Source of the DNA: Neorhizobium alkalisoli
GTDB lineage: Bacteria > Pseudomonadota > Alphaproteobacteria > Rhizobiales > Rhizobiaceae
Length of the DNA stretch: 64,000 nucleotides
Assembly: GCF_007829835.1 (NCBI RefSeq)
Contig: NZ_VIWP01000003.1
Location: forward strand, 744,001-808,000
Direction of reading: 5' to 3'
Shown: in pieces, positions 9,871-18,695 of the stretch
Layout: each line of letters starts with the position of its first letter
How positions within the stretch are numbered: position 1 is the stretch's first letter
Notes under the pieces: model-generated
Database searches by the model: none
The model's input: only the letters and a program-made list of their open reading frames with translations
What the model was told of the DNA's origin: nothing
Position numbers and translations under genes: made by a program

Positions 9871-10140
9871 ATGATGTCGAACCCGCTGAATTTCGATGAA
9901 CTGGTTGGAAATGTGCTGACGATGGCGCGCGATGCGTCGCCCAGAAAAACGATCGAATTCGGCGTCATCCACGGCTTCTGCCGCGATTTCGCCGAAGATC
10001 TGGCGCCGAACCTGATCGACCTCCTAAGCCGGGTCGAAGGCCTGCAAAGCCTCGTGCCGGCACTGGAAAGACGCCCGGACCTGATCGTTCCGGCCACCGA
10101 CGAAAAGGCGCTCTGGTGCTTTGTTCGGGAGAGCTACTGA
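9871..10140 (+). CDS. Small hypothetical protein
   Basis: An 89-residue product (MMSNPLNFDELVGNVL...) starting at an ATG with a GAAGGG ribosome site seven bases upstream. It is predicted soluble and mostly helical, with no signal peptide or membrane segment and no motif I recognise. It sits divergently from the dimethylglycine dehydrogenase gene and convergently with soxG, with the stop codons only a few bases apart. Placement between two methyl-amine catabolic genes suggests, but does not show, a link. The opposite strand has an open frame over the same bases, but its Arg/Ser-rich product is less plausible. Confidence 0.5.
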   Translation: MMSNPLNFDELVGNVLTMARDASPRKTIEFGVIHGFCRDFAEDLAPNLIDLLSRVEGLQSLVPALERRPDLIVPATDEKALWCFVRESY

Positions 10141-10144
10141 ACGG

Positions 10145-10696
10145 TCAGTCGCCCGCAAACGCCGCCGTCAGCGCAAACTCCCGGCCCATTTCCATAAGCT
10201 CCTCGAAAACCGAGCCCGCAAACGAACGCGGCACGATGATCTCGAACCGGTCGGCACCGGTGCGGGCAAGATTGCCGGTGACATGGCCGATCAGCATGTT
10301 GGTCGAATGCCCATCTGCAAAAGCGTCCGGATGCAGATCGACGGCAACACATTTCGCCAGGATCTTGCGCACGCTCGGGCCGCTTACCGTCAGCAGAACC
10401 TTGCCGTCGCTCTGGTCGACGGAAGAGGCGTCCACTATCGCCGACAATTGCCCGGCGACGGTTTCCGATCCGCTCGTCTGCGACACGGCAAGCCATTCCC
10501 CCGGCGCGCAGGTACGGACCGCGATATCGGCGGCGGCTTCGAGTGCTGCACCGACCGCCCTCTCCTGCCCGACCTTCGCCAGCACGGAAAAGATCACCGG
10601 CCGCCGGAAGACGGAGAGATGGTTGGGATTGGCATTCGTCTCGAAACCCGAGATGTGATCATCGAGGACGTGCCGGTGAAGAAGAGTGAGTGCCAT
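10145..10696 (-). CDS. soxG: Sarcosine oxidase gamma subunit
   Basis: Smallest-but-one subunit of the heterotetrameric sarcosine oxidase, with a GcvT/YgfZ-like fold and no catalytic cofactor. The product is 183 residues from the ATG at 10696 (MALTLLHRHVLDD), with an AGAGG ribosome site; an upstream in-frame ATG at 10714 would overlap soxA. Family features are the GEWLAVSQTS and VSGPSVRKILAKCVAVDLHPDAF stretches and DRFEIIVPRSFAGSVFEELMEMG near the end. Last gene of the soxBDAG operon, 10 bases after soxA. Confidence 0.9.
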   Translation of the reverse strand: MALTLLHRHVLDDHISGFETNANPNHLSVFRRPVIFSVLAKVGQERAVGAALEAAADIAVRTCAPGEWLAVSQTSGSETVAGQLSAIVDASSVDQSDGKVLLTVSGPSVRKILAKCVAVDLHPDAFADGHSTNMLIGHVTGNLARTGADRFEIIVPRSFAGSVFEELMEMGREFALTAAFAGD

Positions 10697-10706
10697 CGAC
10701 CGACCT

Positions 10707-13664
10707 CTAGACATTCAGTTTCGTGTTGCCGGGATCGACAAAGACCGGCGCGCAGACTTCCGCCGGCACTTCCGAATTCCTCAGACCGTCCCAGACGATG
10801 ATCCGCTCGCCGATCCGCTCGCGGCCGGATTTCAGCATGGCGAGACCGATATAATGGCCAAGCGTCGGCGAATAACAGACCGAGGAAACGAAGCCTTGGT
10901 CACTCGCCATCGACGGTGCGGCATTTTCCTTCAGAAGATGCGCGCCCGCCTTGAACTCCTTGTCGGCCTCGATCGGCTTCAGCCCGACGAGCTGCAGGCG
11001 GTCGGCGGCGGTCAGGCCGAAACGAGTCGACAGGTGCTTGCCGATGAAATCGGGCTTGTTCATGCCCATCATCTTGCCGTAACCGAGATCGTCGGCCGTA
11101 GCGCGGCCATCGATTTCGCTATGGGTGACAAAACCCTTTTCGACACGCAGCACGTTGAGCGCTTCGACGCCATAGGCGCAGATGCCGTCTTCGCGCCCGG
11201 CTTCCATGATCGCATCGGCGACTGCCTCGCCATAACCGGCCGGCACTGCAAGCTCGTAGGCGAGCTCGCCCGAGAACGAGATGCGGAACAGCCTGGCGGC
11301 AAGCCCGCCGCGCAGCGTGACCGTCCGTGCGGCAAGGAACGGGAAAGCCGCGTCGGAAATATCGTCCTCGACGATACGGCTCATGATTGCCCGCGCTTTC
11401 GGTCCGGCCAACGACATCTGTGCCCACTGGTCCGAGACGGAGGTGAAACACACATCGAGATCCGGCCACAGCGTCTGGGACGCGAATTCCAGATGCGTCA
11501 TCACTTCGGTCGCATAGGCGGTCGTGGTGGTCAGCACATAATGGTTGGGGCCGAGACGGCTGGTCGTGCCGTCGTCGAACACCATACCGTCTTCGCGCAG
11601 CATCAGTCCATAACGGGCCTTGCCGACCGGCAGCTTCAGAAAACCGTTGGAATAGATGCGGTCGAGAAATTCGCCGGCATTGGCGCCAAAGATTTCGATC
11701 TTGCCGAGCGTCGAGACATCGCAGAGCCCGGCATTTTCCCGGACATTACGGACTTCGCGATCGACGCTGTCGCGCCAGGTCTTTTCGCCCTCCTTCGGGA
11801 ACCAGGAGGAACGATACCAGAGGCCGGCCTCGACGAAGGTCGCGCCGTTCTTTTTCGCCCAGCCATGCAGCGGCGAGGTGCGGGTGGGAGCAGCATGTTC
11901 GCCACGGGAAGCCCCCGCCAGTGCGCCGAAGGAAACCGGCGTATAGAAAGGCCGGAACGTCGTCGTGCCGATCTCGGCGGGCGAGACGCCGCGCATGCCG
12001 GCGACGATACCGATCGTATTGACATTGCCGAGCTTGCCCTGGTCGGTCGCCATGCCGGCCGTCGTGTAGCGCTTGGTATGCTCGATATGGCGAAACGCCT
12101 CGCGCTGGGCGATGCCGAGGTCGCTCACATGCACGTCGTTCTGGAAATCGACAAAGGCCTTGTCCTTGGCGCCCGGCACGTACCAGAGCGGCGCAAAGCT
12201 GGCATCATATTCGCCCTCGACATCCGGGATATTCGCCTCATAGGCGGCAAAGCCGAGATCGCGGGCAAAGGCGGAGGCCTTGGCGGCGCCATCGCGCAGG
12301 GCAGCCGAAACAGTGTCCGTGCCGGCAGCGGAACCGGCAGCCACGAAGGCGGAGCCGACATCCGGCGCCATGAAGGCCTGCTTCTCTTCGGACCAGACAG
12401 GCTTCTGGCCGCGCTGGCACATCAGATGTACGATCGGCGACCAGCCGCCCGCCATCGCAAGCGCATCGCAGCTGATTTCTTCCTGGAAGCCGGCGCGCTC
12501 GACGACCAGCCCGTCGATGCGCTTGCGGCCCTTGGTGGCGACAACGGCACCGTTGCGGATCACCCGCACGCCGGCCGGCACGACATCCTCGGACGCAGCC
12601 CGCGCATCGACGATCGCGGCAATCTCGACACCGCGCGCGGCAAGATCCGCCGCCGTGCGATAACCGGAACCGCCATTGGTGAACACGGCGACCTTGGAGC
12701 CGACAGCAACGCTGTAGCGGTTGAGATAGGTTCGTACAGCCCCTGCCGTCATCACGCCGGGCTTGTCATTGCCGCCAAAAACCAACGGCCGCTCTTCCGC
12801 ACCGGAGGCAAGGATTGCCCGCTTGGCGACGATGCGCCACAGGCGCTCCACGGCCAGATCCGGCGATGGCGAAGCGACATGTTTCTGAACCCGCTCGACC
12901 GCGCCAAAGACCATGTCATCATACCAGCCGAACACGGTGGTGCGCGGCATCAGCGTCACATTCGGCAGCGAAGCCAGTTCCGCGATCAGACCTGTGGCAT
13001 AATCGGCTGCGGAAACACCGCCGATATTCAGATTTTCCGAGAGAAGCGAACCGCCGAACCGAAACCCTTCATCGGCAAGTATGACGCGGACGCCAGACCG
13101 CGCCGCCGTCAGTGCCGCCATCAGGCCGGCAGGGCCTGCGCCGACGACGAGCAGGTCGCAATGCGCCCAGCTCTTTTCATAACGGTCGGGATCCGCCTCC
13201 ATCACCATCTTGCCGAGACCGGCTGCACGGCGGATTACGGGTTCATAGACCCATTCCCAGAATTTTGCCGGCCACATGAAGGTCTTGTAGTAGAAACCGG
13301 CGCCGAGCAGCGGCGAAAGGAGGCTGTTGACCGAGCCCATATCGAAGGAAAGCGACGGCCAGCGGTTCTGGCTGACGGCGGTCAGCCCGGCATAGAGCTC
13401 TGCCACGGTGGCGCGCACATTCGGCTCGTTGCGGGCGCCGCTGCCGATCGTCACCAGCGCATTCGGCTCGGAAGAGCCGGCCGTTACCGGACCGCGCGGG
13501 CGGTGATATTTAAAGCTGCGGCCCATCAGCATCTGATCGTTGGCCAGCAGCGCCGAGGCGACGGTATCGCCATCCAGCCCCTTAAAACTCTTGCCGTCGA
13601 AGGAGAAGGTCAGCGCATAGCTGCGATTGACGAGGCCGCCGGAGTCGAGACGGTAGGATGTCAT
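10707..13664 (-). CDS. soxA: Sarcosine oxidase alpha subunit
   Basis: The 985-residue alpha subunit binds NAD and, with the beta subunit, flavins and tetrahydrofolate. It converts sarcosine to glycine, hydrogen peroxide and 5,10-methylene-tetrahydrofolate. Domain order: an N-terminal ferredoxin-like 2Fe-2S-type fold (SFKYHRPRGPVTAG, residues about 1-100), a Rossmann nucleotide-binding region with CDLLVVGAGPAGLMAALTAARSG near residue 170, and a C-terminal GcvT-type folate domain (LCDVSTLGKIEIFGANAGEFLDRIYSN and onward). The start overlaps the soxD stop by four bases (ATGA). Length is normal. A long open frame on the opposite strand is a codon-composition artefact. Confidence 0.95.
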   Translation of the reverse strand: MTSYRLDSGGLVNRSYALTFSFDGKSFKGLDGDTVASALLANDQMLMGRSFKYHRPRGPVTAGSSEPNALVTIGSGARNEPNVRATVAELYAGLTAVSQNRWPSLSFDMGSVNSLLSPLLGAGFYYKTFMWPAKFWEWVYEPVIRRAAGLGKMVMEADPDRYEKSWAHCDLLVVGAGPAGLMAALTAARSGVRVILADEGFRFGGSLLSENLNIGGVSAADYATGLIAELASLPNVTLMPRTTVFGWYDDMVFGAVERVQKHVASPSPDLAVERLWRIVAKRAILASGAEERPLVFGGNDKPGVMTAGAVRTYLNRYSVAVGSKVAVFTNGGSGYRTAADLAARGVEIAAIVDARAASEDVVPAGVRVIRNGAVVATKGRKRIDGLVVERAGFQEEISCDALAMAGGWSPIVHLMCQRGQKPVWSEEKQAFMAPDVGSAFVAAGSAAGTDTVSAALRDGAAKASAFARDLGFAAYEANIPDVEGEYDASFAPLWYVPGAKDKAFVDFQNDVHVSDLGIAQREAFRHIEHTKRYTTAGMATDQGKLGNVNTIGIVAGMRGVSPAEIGTTTFRPFYTPVSFGALAGASRGEHAAPTRTSPLHGWAKKNGATFVEAGLWYRSSWFPKEGEKTWRDSVDREVRNVRENAGLCDVSTLGKIEIFGANAGEFLDRIYSNGFLKLPVGKARYGLMLREDGMVFDDGTTSRLGPNHYVLTTTTAYATEVMTHLEFASQTLWPDLDVCFTSVSDQWAQMSLAGPKARAIMSRIVEDDISDAAFPFLAARTVTLRGGLAARLFRISFSGELAYELAVPAGYGEAVADAIMEAGREDGICAYGVEALNVLRVEKGFVTHSEIDGRATADDLGYGKMMGMNKPDFIGKHLSTRFGLTAADRLQLVGLKPIEADKEFKAGAHLLKENAAPSMASDQGFVSSVCYSPTLGHYIGLAMLKSGRERIGERIIVWDGLRNSEVPAEVCAPVFVDPGNTKLNV

Positions 13665-13942
13665 CGGGCAACCTCCGCGTTCTTTGCGAATTCCGTGGCA
13701 TCGGTCACGGCAAACACTTCATGGGTTAGATTGTCGCGATCGACCACCAGGAAACGCCGGCAACCGGCCGCATGGTGCCAGTATTCCTGGTACCGCCCCT
13801 TCGGATTGTCGCGGATGAAGACGTAACGATACCAGGCGTCTTCCTTGGCGCCCGGCTGCGGCCGCGCCACGACGGCGCCGCGGATCGAAAATTCTTCCTT
13901 GGGTCTGGTGCCGCAATGCGGGCAGGAGATCAGGCTTGCCAT
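13661..13942 (-). CDS. soxD: Sarcosine oxidase delta subunit
   Basis: Small zinc-binding delta subunit, 93 residues from the ATG at 13942 (MASLISCPHCGTRPKEEF). CPHCG at the N-terminus and a later His/Cys patch (HHAAGCRRFLVVDRD) supply the zinc ligands seen in this family. An upstream TTG at 13954 is possible but overlaps soxB and lacks support. The gene starts nine bases after the soxB stop and overlaps soxA by four bases, so it is tightly coupled. Confidence 0.93.
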   Translation of the reverse strand: MASLISCPHCGTRPKEEFSIRGAVVARPQPGAKEDAWYRYVFIRDNPKGRYQEYWHHAAGCRRFLVVDRDNLTHEVFAVTDATEFAKNAEVAR

Positions 13943-13950
13943 CGGATATC

Positions 13951-15201
13951 TCAATGAAGGTTGGGCTGGGGGCCTTTGCCGCTCTCATCGAGCGCATAAC
14001 CCCGCTCGAAGCGGTCGAGACGCATGAAGCGCGAGACGCGATGCGTCTCGTTCTTGGCGATCAGGTGAGCAAAGCAGAAACCGGAGGCCGGCGTCGCCTT
14101 GAAGCCGCCGTAACACCAGCCGCAGTTCAGATAGAGATTGTCGATCGAGGTGCGGTCAATGATCGGCGAACCGTCCATCGACATATCCATCACACCGCCC
14201 CAGGCGCGCAGAACTTTCGCGCGAGACAGGCCGGGGATCATCGTCACCCCTTCCTGCATCGTATGCTCGACGGTCGCGAGATTGCCGCGCTGCGCATAGG
14301 AGGAATAATAATCGATATCGGCACCGAACACGAGGCCGCCCTTGTCCGACTGGGATATGTAGAAATGTCCCGCGCCATAGGTGATGACCTGGTCGATCAC
14401 CGGCTTCAGCCCCTCCGACACGAAGGCTTGCAGCACATGTGTCTCGATCGGCAATTGCAGATCCGCCATGCGGCCGACCGTCGTCGTATTGCCGGCCGCC
14501 GCCAGCGCCAGCTTGTTGCAGCCGATAAAACCCTTGGTCGTCTCGACGCCGGTGACGACGCCGTTCTCGCGGCGAATGCCGGTCACTTCGCAATGCTGGA
14601 TGATATCGACACCGCGCTGGTCAGCGCCGCGTGCATAACCCCAGGCGACCGCATCATGCCGCACCGTGCCGCCGCGCTTTTGCAACAGGCCACCCATGAT
14701 CGGGAAACGCCCATGGTCGAAATTGAGGTAAGGCGCCAGTCGGCGCACCTGCTCGCGGTCGAGCAGTTCGGCATCGACACCTTCGATCCGCATCGCATTG
14801 CCGCGCCGGGCATATTGGTCGCGCTGGCCGTCCGAATGGAAGAGGTTGAGGACGCCGCGCTGCGACACCATCGCATTATAATTGAAGTCCTGCTCTAGCC
14901 CTTCCCAAAGCTTCAACGACAGCTCGTAGAACGGGTTATTGCCTTCCAGCATATAATTGGAGCGGATGATCGTCGTGTTGCGGCCGACATTGCCGGAGCC
15001 GATATAACCCTTCTCGATCACCGCGACATTGGTAATGCCGAATTCCTTGGCAAGGTAATAGGCGGTCGAAAGACCGTGCCCGCCACCGCCGACGATGATG
15101 ACGTCGTAATGGGGTTTTGGCTCAGGCTCGCGCCACGCCGGCGTCCACAGCCGGTTGCCCGAAAGCGCCTGCTTTAAAATTGAGAATGCCGAATAACGCA
15201 T
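13951..15201 (-). CDS. soxB: Sarcosine oxidase beta subunit
   Basis: The 416-residue catalytic flavoprotein subunit. It has an FAD-binding motif (YDVIIVGGGGHGLSTAYYLAKEFG) near residue 32 and His182 in TVRHDAVAWGYARGA, which aligns with the histidine that covalently holds FMN in Corynebacterium SoxB. The C-terminal LRAWGGVMDMSMDGSPII and NCGWCYGGFKATPASG motifs are typical. First gene of the soxBDAG operon. No glyA, purU or formaldehyde-pathway gene is linked here, unlike many soil-bacterial sox operons. Confidence 0.95.
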   Translation of the reverse strand: MRYSAFSILKQALSGNRLWTPAWREPEPKPHYDVIIVGGGGHGLSTAYYLAKEFGITNVAVIEKGYIGSGNVGRNTTIIRSNYMLEGNNPFYELSLKLWEGLEQDFNYNAMVSQRGVLNLFHSDGQRDQYARRGNAMRIEGVDAELLDREQVRRLAPYLNFDHGRFPIMGGLLQKRGGTVRHDAVAWGYARGADQRGVDIIQHCEVTGIRRENGVVTGVETTKGFIGCNKLALAAAGNTTTVGRMADLQLPIETHVLQAFVSEGLKPVIDQVITYGAGHFYISQSDKGGLVFGADIDYYSSYAQRGNLATVEHTMQEGVTMIPGLSRAKVLRAWGGVMDMSMDGSPIIDRTSIDNLYLNCGWCYGGFKATPASGFCFAHLIAKNETHRVSRFMRLDRFERGYALDESGKGPQPNLH

Positions 15202-15498
15202 GCACCGTTCCCGTCTCTTATTGCCCCCACATTCGCATATGCGGGAGAAAGGACAAGCGCAATCAGGACATCAATCCGCTTGTTTGCGACCAGCCGCCGC
15301 ATGCAGCGGCAAGCGTTGCATGTCGATCACGCTGGATCCGCCCGCAGATGCCGCAAAATCCTGACGAAACGCCGAATAAGTGCGGGAAAATGGGGAAGTT
15401 TTCGCACACCGATCAAGCATTTCCAAACACTTGCACGATTTTACCTTCACCTGCCTCGCACCCGGCCGAGAATGTTCGCATTCGCAAGGGAGAGACCT
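15202..15498. other. Intergenic region between divergent soxB and the DUF2793 gene
   Basis: About 300 bases with no supported gene. A 10-base palindrome CGCATATGCG lies just upstream of soxB near 15235, and there is a moderate GGGAGAGA ribosome site for the plus-strand gene. Promoters for both flanking genes must lie here, but I cannot place them. Confidence 0.5.
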
Positions 15499-16527
15499 AT
15501 GGCCGACACGACTGCAAATCTCGACATGCCCTTCATCCTGCCCTCGCAGGCCCAGAAACACGTGACGCACAATGAGGCGCTGCAGCGTCTCGACGCACTG
15601 GTACATCTGACCATCGCCGCCGAACTCGCCGCACCGCCCGCCTCGCCCGTTGAAGGCAGCTGTTATCTCGTCGCCGCCAGCCCATCCGGCGCCTGGATCA
15701 ACAGGCAGGGACGGATCGCGATCTGGCAGGATGGCGCCTGGGATTTTGCCGAACCGGCAATCGGCTGGCGCGCCTGGTTTACTTCTGCCGGACGCCTGAA
15801 AGTCTTTACCGGCTCTTTGTGGGCCGACATCCCTCTCCCCACTCAGGGAAGCTTCGACCGCCTCGGCATCGCCGCGACGCCGGACGAAACGAACAGGCTG
15901 GTCGTCTCCTCGCCCGCCAGCCTGTTCAACAATGCCGGCAACGGCCACCAGATCAAGATCAACAAGGCAGCGGCGACGGATACGGCATCCCTCCTCTTCC
16001 AGTCGAACTGGACCGGTTACGCGGAAATGGGGCTGGCCGGCGATACCAGCTTTTCGATCAAGGTCAGCGACGGCACCAACTGGCGCACCGGCCTGACCGT
16101 CAATTCTGCCGGACGCCTCTCCTGCCCCAACCAGCCCGCCGCCCGTGCCCGCCGCAGCGGCGCCAGTTTTTCGCCGGCATCCGGCAGCCAGAGCGGCTTT
16201 ACCGATTACGATGTCAATCGCGGCGGCTTTACGCTCGGGGCAGCAACGGCTGGCGGCGGCAGCGCCATCCTCATCCCGGCCTCCGGACTTTATCTTGTGA
16301 CCTTCAATCTTGCCGTCGTCACCTCGTCCGGCCATTCCGCGACGATCCTCCGCAACGGCTCCGAGGTCCTGCTGACAGCCGCCGGCCTCACCGGCGGTGC
16401 CCAGGCACAATCGGCAAGCGGTATCTTTTCGTTCAATGCTGGAGACACGCTGGCGATTGGCCATTCGGGCACGGCGCAGATCGATGTGGCCGCGGGAAAA
16501 ACCGGGCTGTCACTCGCCATGATTTAG
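15499..16527 (+). CDS. DUF2793 domain protein with a C1q-like C-terminal region
   Basis: The 342-residue product starts at an ATG with a GGGAGAGA ribosome site; the open frame reaches further left but without coding character. Residues 1-115 match DUF2793 (LDMPFILPSQAQKHVTHNEALQRLDALV, then SCYLVAASPSGAW, IAIWQDGAWDF), a domain common in phage and gene-transfer-agent tail proteins. A linker and a Gly/Ser/Ala-rich segment lead to a C-terminal region of alternating strands (GFTLGAATAGGGSAILIPASGLYLVTFNLAVV, then SFNAGDTLAIGHSG). This resembles a C1q/TNF-type jelly roll used for binding. No phage genes flank it, so it looks like a domesticated tail-fibre or surface-binding module. Function unknown. 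Confidence 0.75.
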   Translation: MADTTANLDMPFILPSQAQKHVTHNEALQRLDALVHLTIAAELAAPPASPVEGSCYLVAASPSGAWINRQGRIAIWQDGAWDFAEPAIGWRAWFTSAGRLKVFTGSLWADIPLPTQGSFDRLGIAATPDETNRLVVSSPASLFNNAGNGHQIKINKAAATDTASLLFQSNWTGYAEMGLAGDTSFSIKVSDGTNWRTGLTVNSAGRLSCPNQPAARARRSGASFSPASGSQSGFTDYDVNRGGFTLGAATAGGGSAILIPASGLYLVTFNLAVVTSSGHSATILRNGSEVLLTAAGLTGGAQAQSASGIFSFNAGDTLAIGHSGTAQIDVAAGKTGLSLAMI

Positions 16528-16792
16528 CCAGGGCACACGTTCGAAAACAAGGCAAAGGCGCCCGGATATGGGCCAAATGCTCACTTACGGGACGCCGTTA
16601 AACCGCATGACAAAAATATTTTCAATCGAACAGACGGAAATAAGCTATTGTTTTAAATTACATTTTTTGAATCGAAAAAACTCAAATGCGTGCTTTGCGC
16701 GTTTGGTCACAAATGATGCCACCCATTTAGTCAAATGTTAAAACTGCGGGGCTAGGCTCTCACCCGTGGTCTTGTGTTGTGTAGAGAGTCCA

Positions 16793-17068
16793 ATGACCGA
16801 AATGATACGTCCCCGGGTTAAATATGTCATCGGCCCCGATGGCAGCCCCCTTACGATTGCCGATCTTCCGCCGGCCAATACGCGCCGCTGGGTCATCCGC
16901 CGTAAGGCCGAGGTTGTCGCGGCAGTGCGCGGTGGCTTGTTGAGCCTGGAAGAAGCCTGCGACCGTTATACGCTTACCGTCGAAGAATTCCTGTCCTGGC
17001 AGGCCTCGATCAACGATCACGGCCTCGCCGGCCTGCGCACCACCCGCATCCAGCAATATCGCCACTAG
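16793..17068 (+). CDS. sciP: CtrA inhibitor SciP (DUF1153)
   Basis: Small helix-turn-helix protein, 91 residues, that binds CtrA and blocks transcription from CtrA-activated promoters in Caulobacter. The family signature is clear: IRPRVKYVIGPDGSPLTIADLPPANTRRWVIRRKAEVVAAVRGGLLSLEEAC, then YTLTVEEFLSWQ. I chose the ATG at 16793 (MTEMIRPRV), with AGAGAG upstream; the frame opens at 16766. The upstream 260 bases are strongly AT-rich and contain one GANTC site at 16669-16673. It is 1.8 kb from ctrA, so inhibitor and target are linked. A strong terminator follows. Confidence 0.9.
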   Translation: MTEMIRPRVKYVIGPDGSPLTIADLPPANTRRWVIRRKAEVVAAVRGGLLSLEEACDRYTLTVEEFLSWQASINDHGLAGLRTTRIQQYRH

Positions 17069-17104
17069 GCGCAGACGCGGCTCATCCGCCGCTCTTTCCT
17101 TTCG

Positions 17105-17138
17105 AGGTGCCCCTGTCCGACCGACAAGGGCACCTTTC
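17105..17138 (+). terminator. Rho-independent terminator of sciP
   Basis: A 13-base stem with a single mismatch begins AGGTGCCC and closes GGGCACCT, with a CGACC loop. It is followed by TTCGCTTT and lies 36 bases past the sciP stop. Confidence 0.75.
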
Positions 17139-17158
17139 GCTTTGCCATGGAATGGCAC

Positions 17159-17605
17159 CTATTGCCGGAATGACCACACAGACGGCAGGATACCAGCGAT
17201 GATCGCCGAGCCCGCGTAGAACCACAGCCCGGGCTGGGCGACCGCCGCCGCCATTCCACTGCTCTTCGCCGCAAAGACGACGATCGCCACCAGCATCACA
17301 TCCATCATCGACCATTTGGACAGATGCGGCATCACGCGGTGGAAGAGACCTCCCTCCCCGGATCCGGTGAATGCCTGGAGACCGATGCCGGCAAGTTTTA
17401 CCGTCGGAAACAGGATCGAGAACGATCCGACCAGCAGCGCAAGCAGGATGTCTCCCTGCTGCCACAGCGCCGCGACCAGTTCGACAAGCGACGGCGTCTC
17501 GCTGAAAAAATAGAGCCGCTCGAAGCGGATGATCGGTAGAAACAGGCCGAGCGCCAGAAACAGGCAGGCCGTCGAAAACAATAGCGGCCAGACATACCGT
17601 CTCAT
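17159..17605 (-). CDS. PqiA-like (paraquat-inducible protein A) membrane protein
   Basis: A 148-residue integral membrane protein with four predicted segments (YVWPLLFSTACLFLALGLFLPII, ILLALLVGSFSILFPTVKLAGIG, MMDVMLVAIVVFAAKS, LWFYAGSAIIAGILPSVW). KWSMMDVMLVA and the FPTVKL segment are PqiA/YebS hallmarks. PqiA proteins work with MCE-domain proteins in lipid transport between membranes, but no PqiB-like gene is near. It is a single-domain, half-size version common in alphaproteobacteria. Start at 17605 (MRRYVWPL), with a GGTGGGG ribosome site; the open frame extends to 17695 without support. Confidence 0.75.
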   Translation of the reverse strand: MRRYVWPLLFSTACLFLALGLFLPIIRFERLYFFSETPSLVELVAALWQQGDILLALLVGSFSILFPTVKLAGIGLQAFTGSGEGGLFHRVMPHLSKWSMMDVMLVAIVVFAAKSSGMAAAVAQPGLWFYAGSAIIAGILPSVWSFRQ

Positions 17606-17738
17606 GCAACCCCACCATCCAATTCCGTGGTCAAATCCCGCGACCCGATGCCATCGGAGAATTCCGAGCCACCCGTTTGATCGGCTGGCCGTCATGCCTA
17701 TATCATCTGAAGACCAGGATCGGCAGAATGGTGGCGAT

Positions 17739-18020
17739 ATGATCAGGATAACCGAAGAAATCCACGAATCGAATGGGCGTTACCTCGCCGAACTCGATGG
17801 CCACACGGCCGAAATGACCTTTGTCAGAAGATCGCCGGAGCTGATCGCCGTCAATCACACGGGCGTTCCGGAAGAATTGCGTGGAAAAGGTGTCGGACAG
17901 GCTTTGGCCGTCCATGCCGTCGAAGCGGCGCGCGCGGGCGGATGGAAAATCTTAGCGCTCTGCTCTTTCATGCGGGCCCAGGCTGAGCGGCATCCCGACT
18001 GGCAGGACGTCATCGCCTGA
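17739..18020 (+). CDS. Small GNAT-type N-acetyltransferase (YjdJ/COG2388 family)
   Basis: A 93-residue protein with the compact acetyltransferase fold of the YjdJ family. Residues near 50 give HTGVPEELRGKGVGQALAVHAVEAARAGGWKILALCSFM, which contains the acetyl-CoA pyrophosphate loop (RGKGVGQ) and the conserved CSF(M) motif of these small enzymes. The start at 17739 (MIRITEEIHE) has GGTGG upstream; an in-frame ATG at 17694 would add 15 residues. Substrate unknown. It is divergent from the pqiA-like gene and convergent with fliJ. Confidence 0.8.
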   Translation: MIRITEEIHESNGRYLAELDGHTAEMTFVRRSPELIAVNHTGVPEELRGKGVGQALAVHAVEAARAGGWKILALCSFMRAQAERHPDWQDVIA

Positions 18021-18080
18021 TTCTCGGGCGGCCTGTCGAGACCAATCCCCGAATCGCAGATGCGAATCGCCCTGAACGCA

Positions 18081-18112
18081 AACGGGGGCCGCCCGCTCTC
18101 GCGGGGCCCCGT
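18081..18112. terminator. GC-rich hairpin between convergent GNAT and fliJ genes
   Basis: AACGGGG pairs with CCCCGTT around an interrupted inner GC stem. There is no strong T-run on either side, so termination is likely inefficient or factor-assisted. Confidence 0.35.
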
Positions 18113-18145
18113 TAACGATTGACGCTATCCCTTGGTCAGGCTGAA

Positions 18146-18496
18146 TTAAGCCCGGGCGCGCATTCCACCATCGCGCTCTTCGAGCGCCGAGGCCTTGGCA
18201 AGTTCGCTTTCGGCCTCTTCCAGTGCCAGTTCCGCACCTTCCTGCTGGCCCCGCAATTCGCGGATGGAGACCTGCAGATTGTCGGCACGCTGGCGCGCCG
18301 CCTTGGCAAAAGTGGGATAAGCGAAATGATTCGGGTCCGTAATGCCCGATTTCTTCTCTTCCAAGGTGATCTGGTGCTCCAGTTCCTTGGCCATTCTCTC
18401 AAATTCCGCCATCATCATCTCCAGCTGCTGGAGCTGACGGCGTTTTTCGTTAACCTGAAAACCCTTCAGGCGCACTAGGTTGTCACGCGACTTCAT
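18146..18496 (-). CDS. fliJ: FliJ-like flagellar export chaperone
   Basis: A 116-residue, almost entirely helical coiled-coil protein (MKSRDNLVRLKGFQVNEKRRQLQQLEMMMAEFERMAKELEHQITLEEKKSG...). Its basic start and heptad pattern match FliJ, the soluble factor that helps the FliI ATPase escort flagellar export substrates. Start at 18496, with GGAG upstream; the frame reaches 18502 through a TTG. It lies divergent to ctrA, a placement seen in other rhizobia. A CtrA-like box at 18597-18611 is about 100 bases upstream of the start. No fliI is within reach. Confidence 0.8.
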   Translation of the reverse strand: MKSRDNLVRLKGFQVNEKRRQLQQLEMMMAEFERMAKELEHQITLEEKKSGITDPNHFAYPTFAKAARQRADNLQVSIRELRGQQEGAELALEEAESELAKASALEERDGGMRARA

Positions 18497-18596
18497 ACGC
18501 AATACTCCGTGGATAGCGAGACCCCGGCCCGTGTCTCCGGATTGTTACACTCCGGACCAAAAATATTTCCGCGACGTTAATAAAATTCCCTTCGCG

Positions 18597-18611
18597 TTAA
18601 CTTTTCGTTTA
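18597..18611. promoter_or_regulatory. Candidate CtrA-binding site in the fliJ-ctrA intergenic region
   Basis: TTAA-CTTTTCG-TTTA matches the CtrA consensus TTAA-N7-TTAA with one mismatch. It is about 100 bases upstream of fliJ and 306 upstream of ctrA, so fliJ is the nearer target; ctrA autoregulation is also possible. Confidence 0.45.
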
Positions 18612-18695
18612 CGGGCATCATTAATGATAAACCGGATCGTTTAAGGGTCGGTAAATGCCAGGGCCATATTGGCCGCGACGATGTGCAAGTCGCAT

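Noticed and set aside
10686..13826. A 1046-codon open frame on the plus strand opposite soxA
   Set aside because: It mirrors soxA codon by codon, lacks a ribosome site and gives an Arg/His/Gly-rich product of no known family. soxA has full family support.
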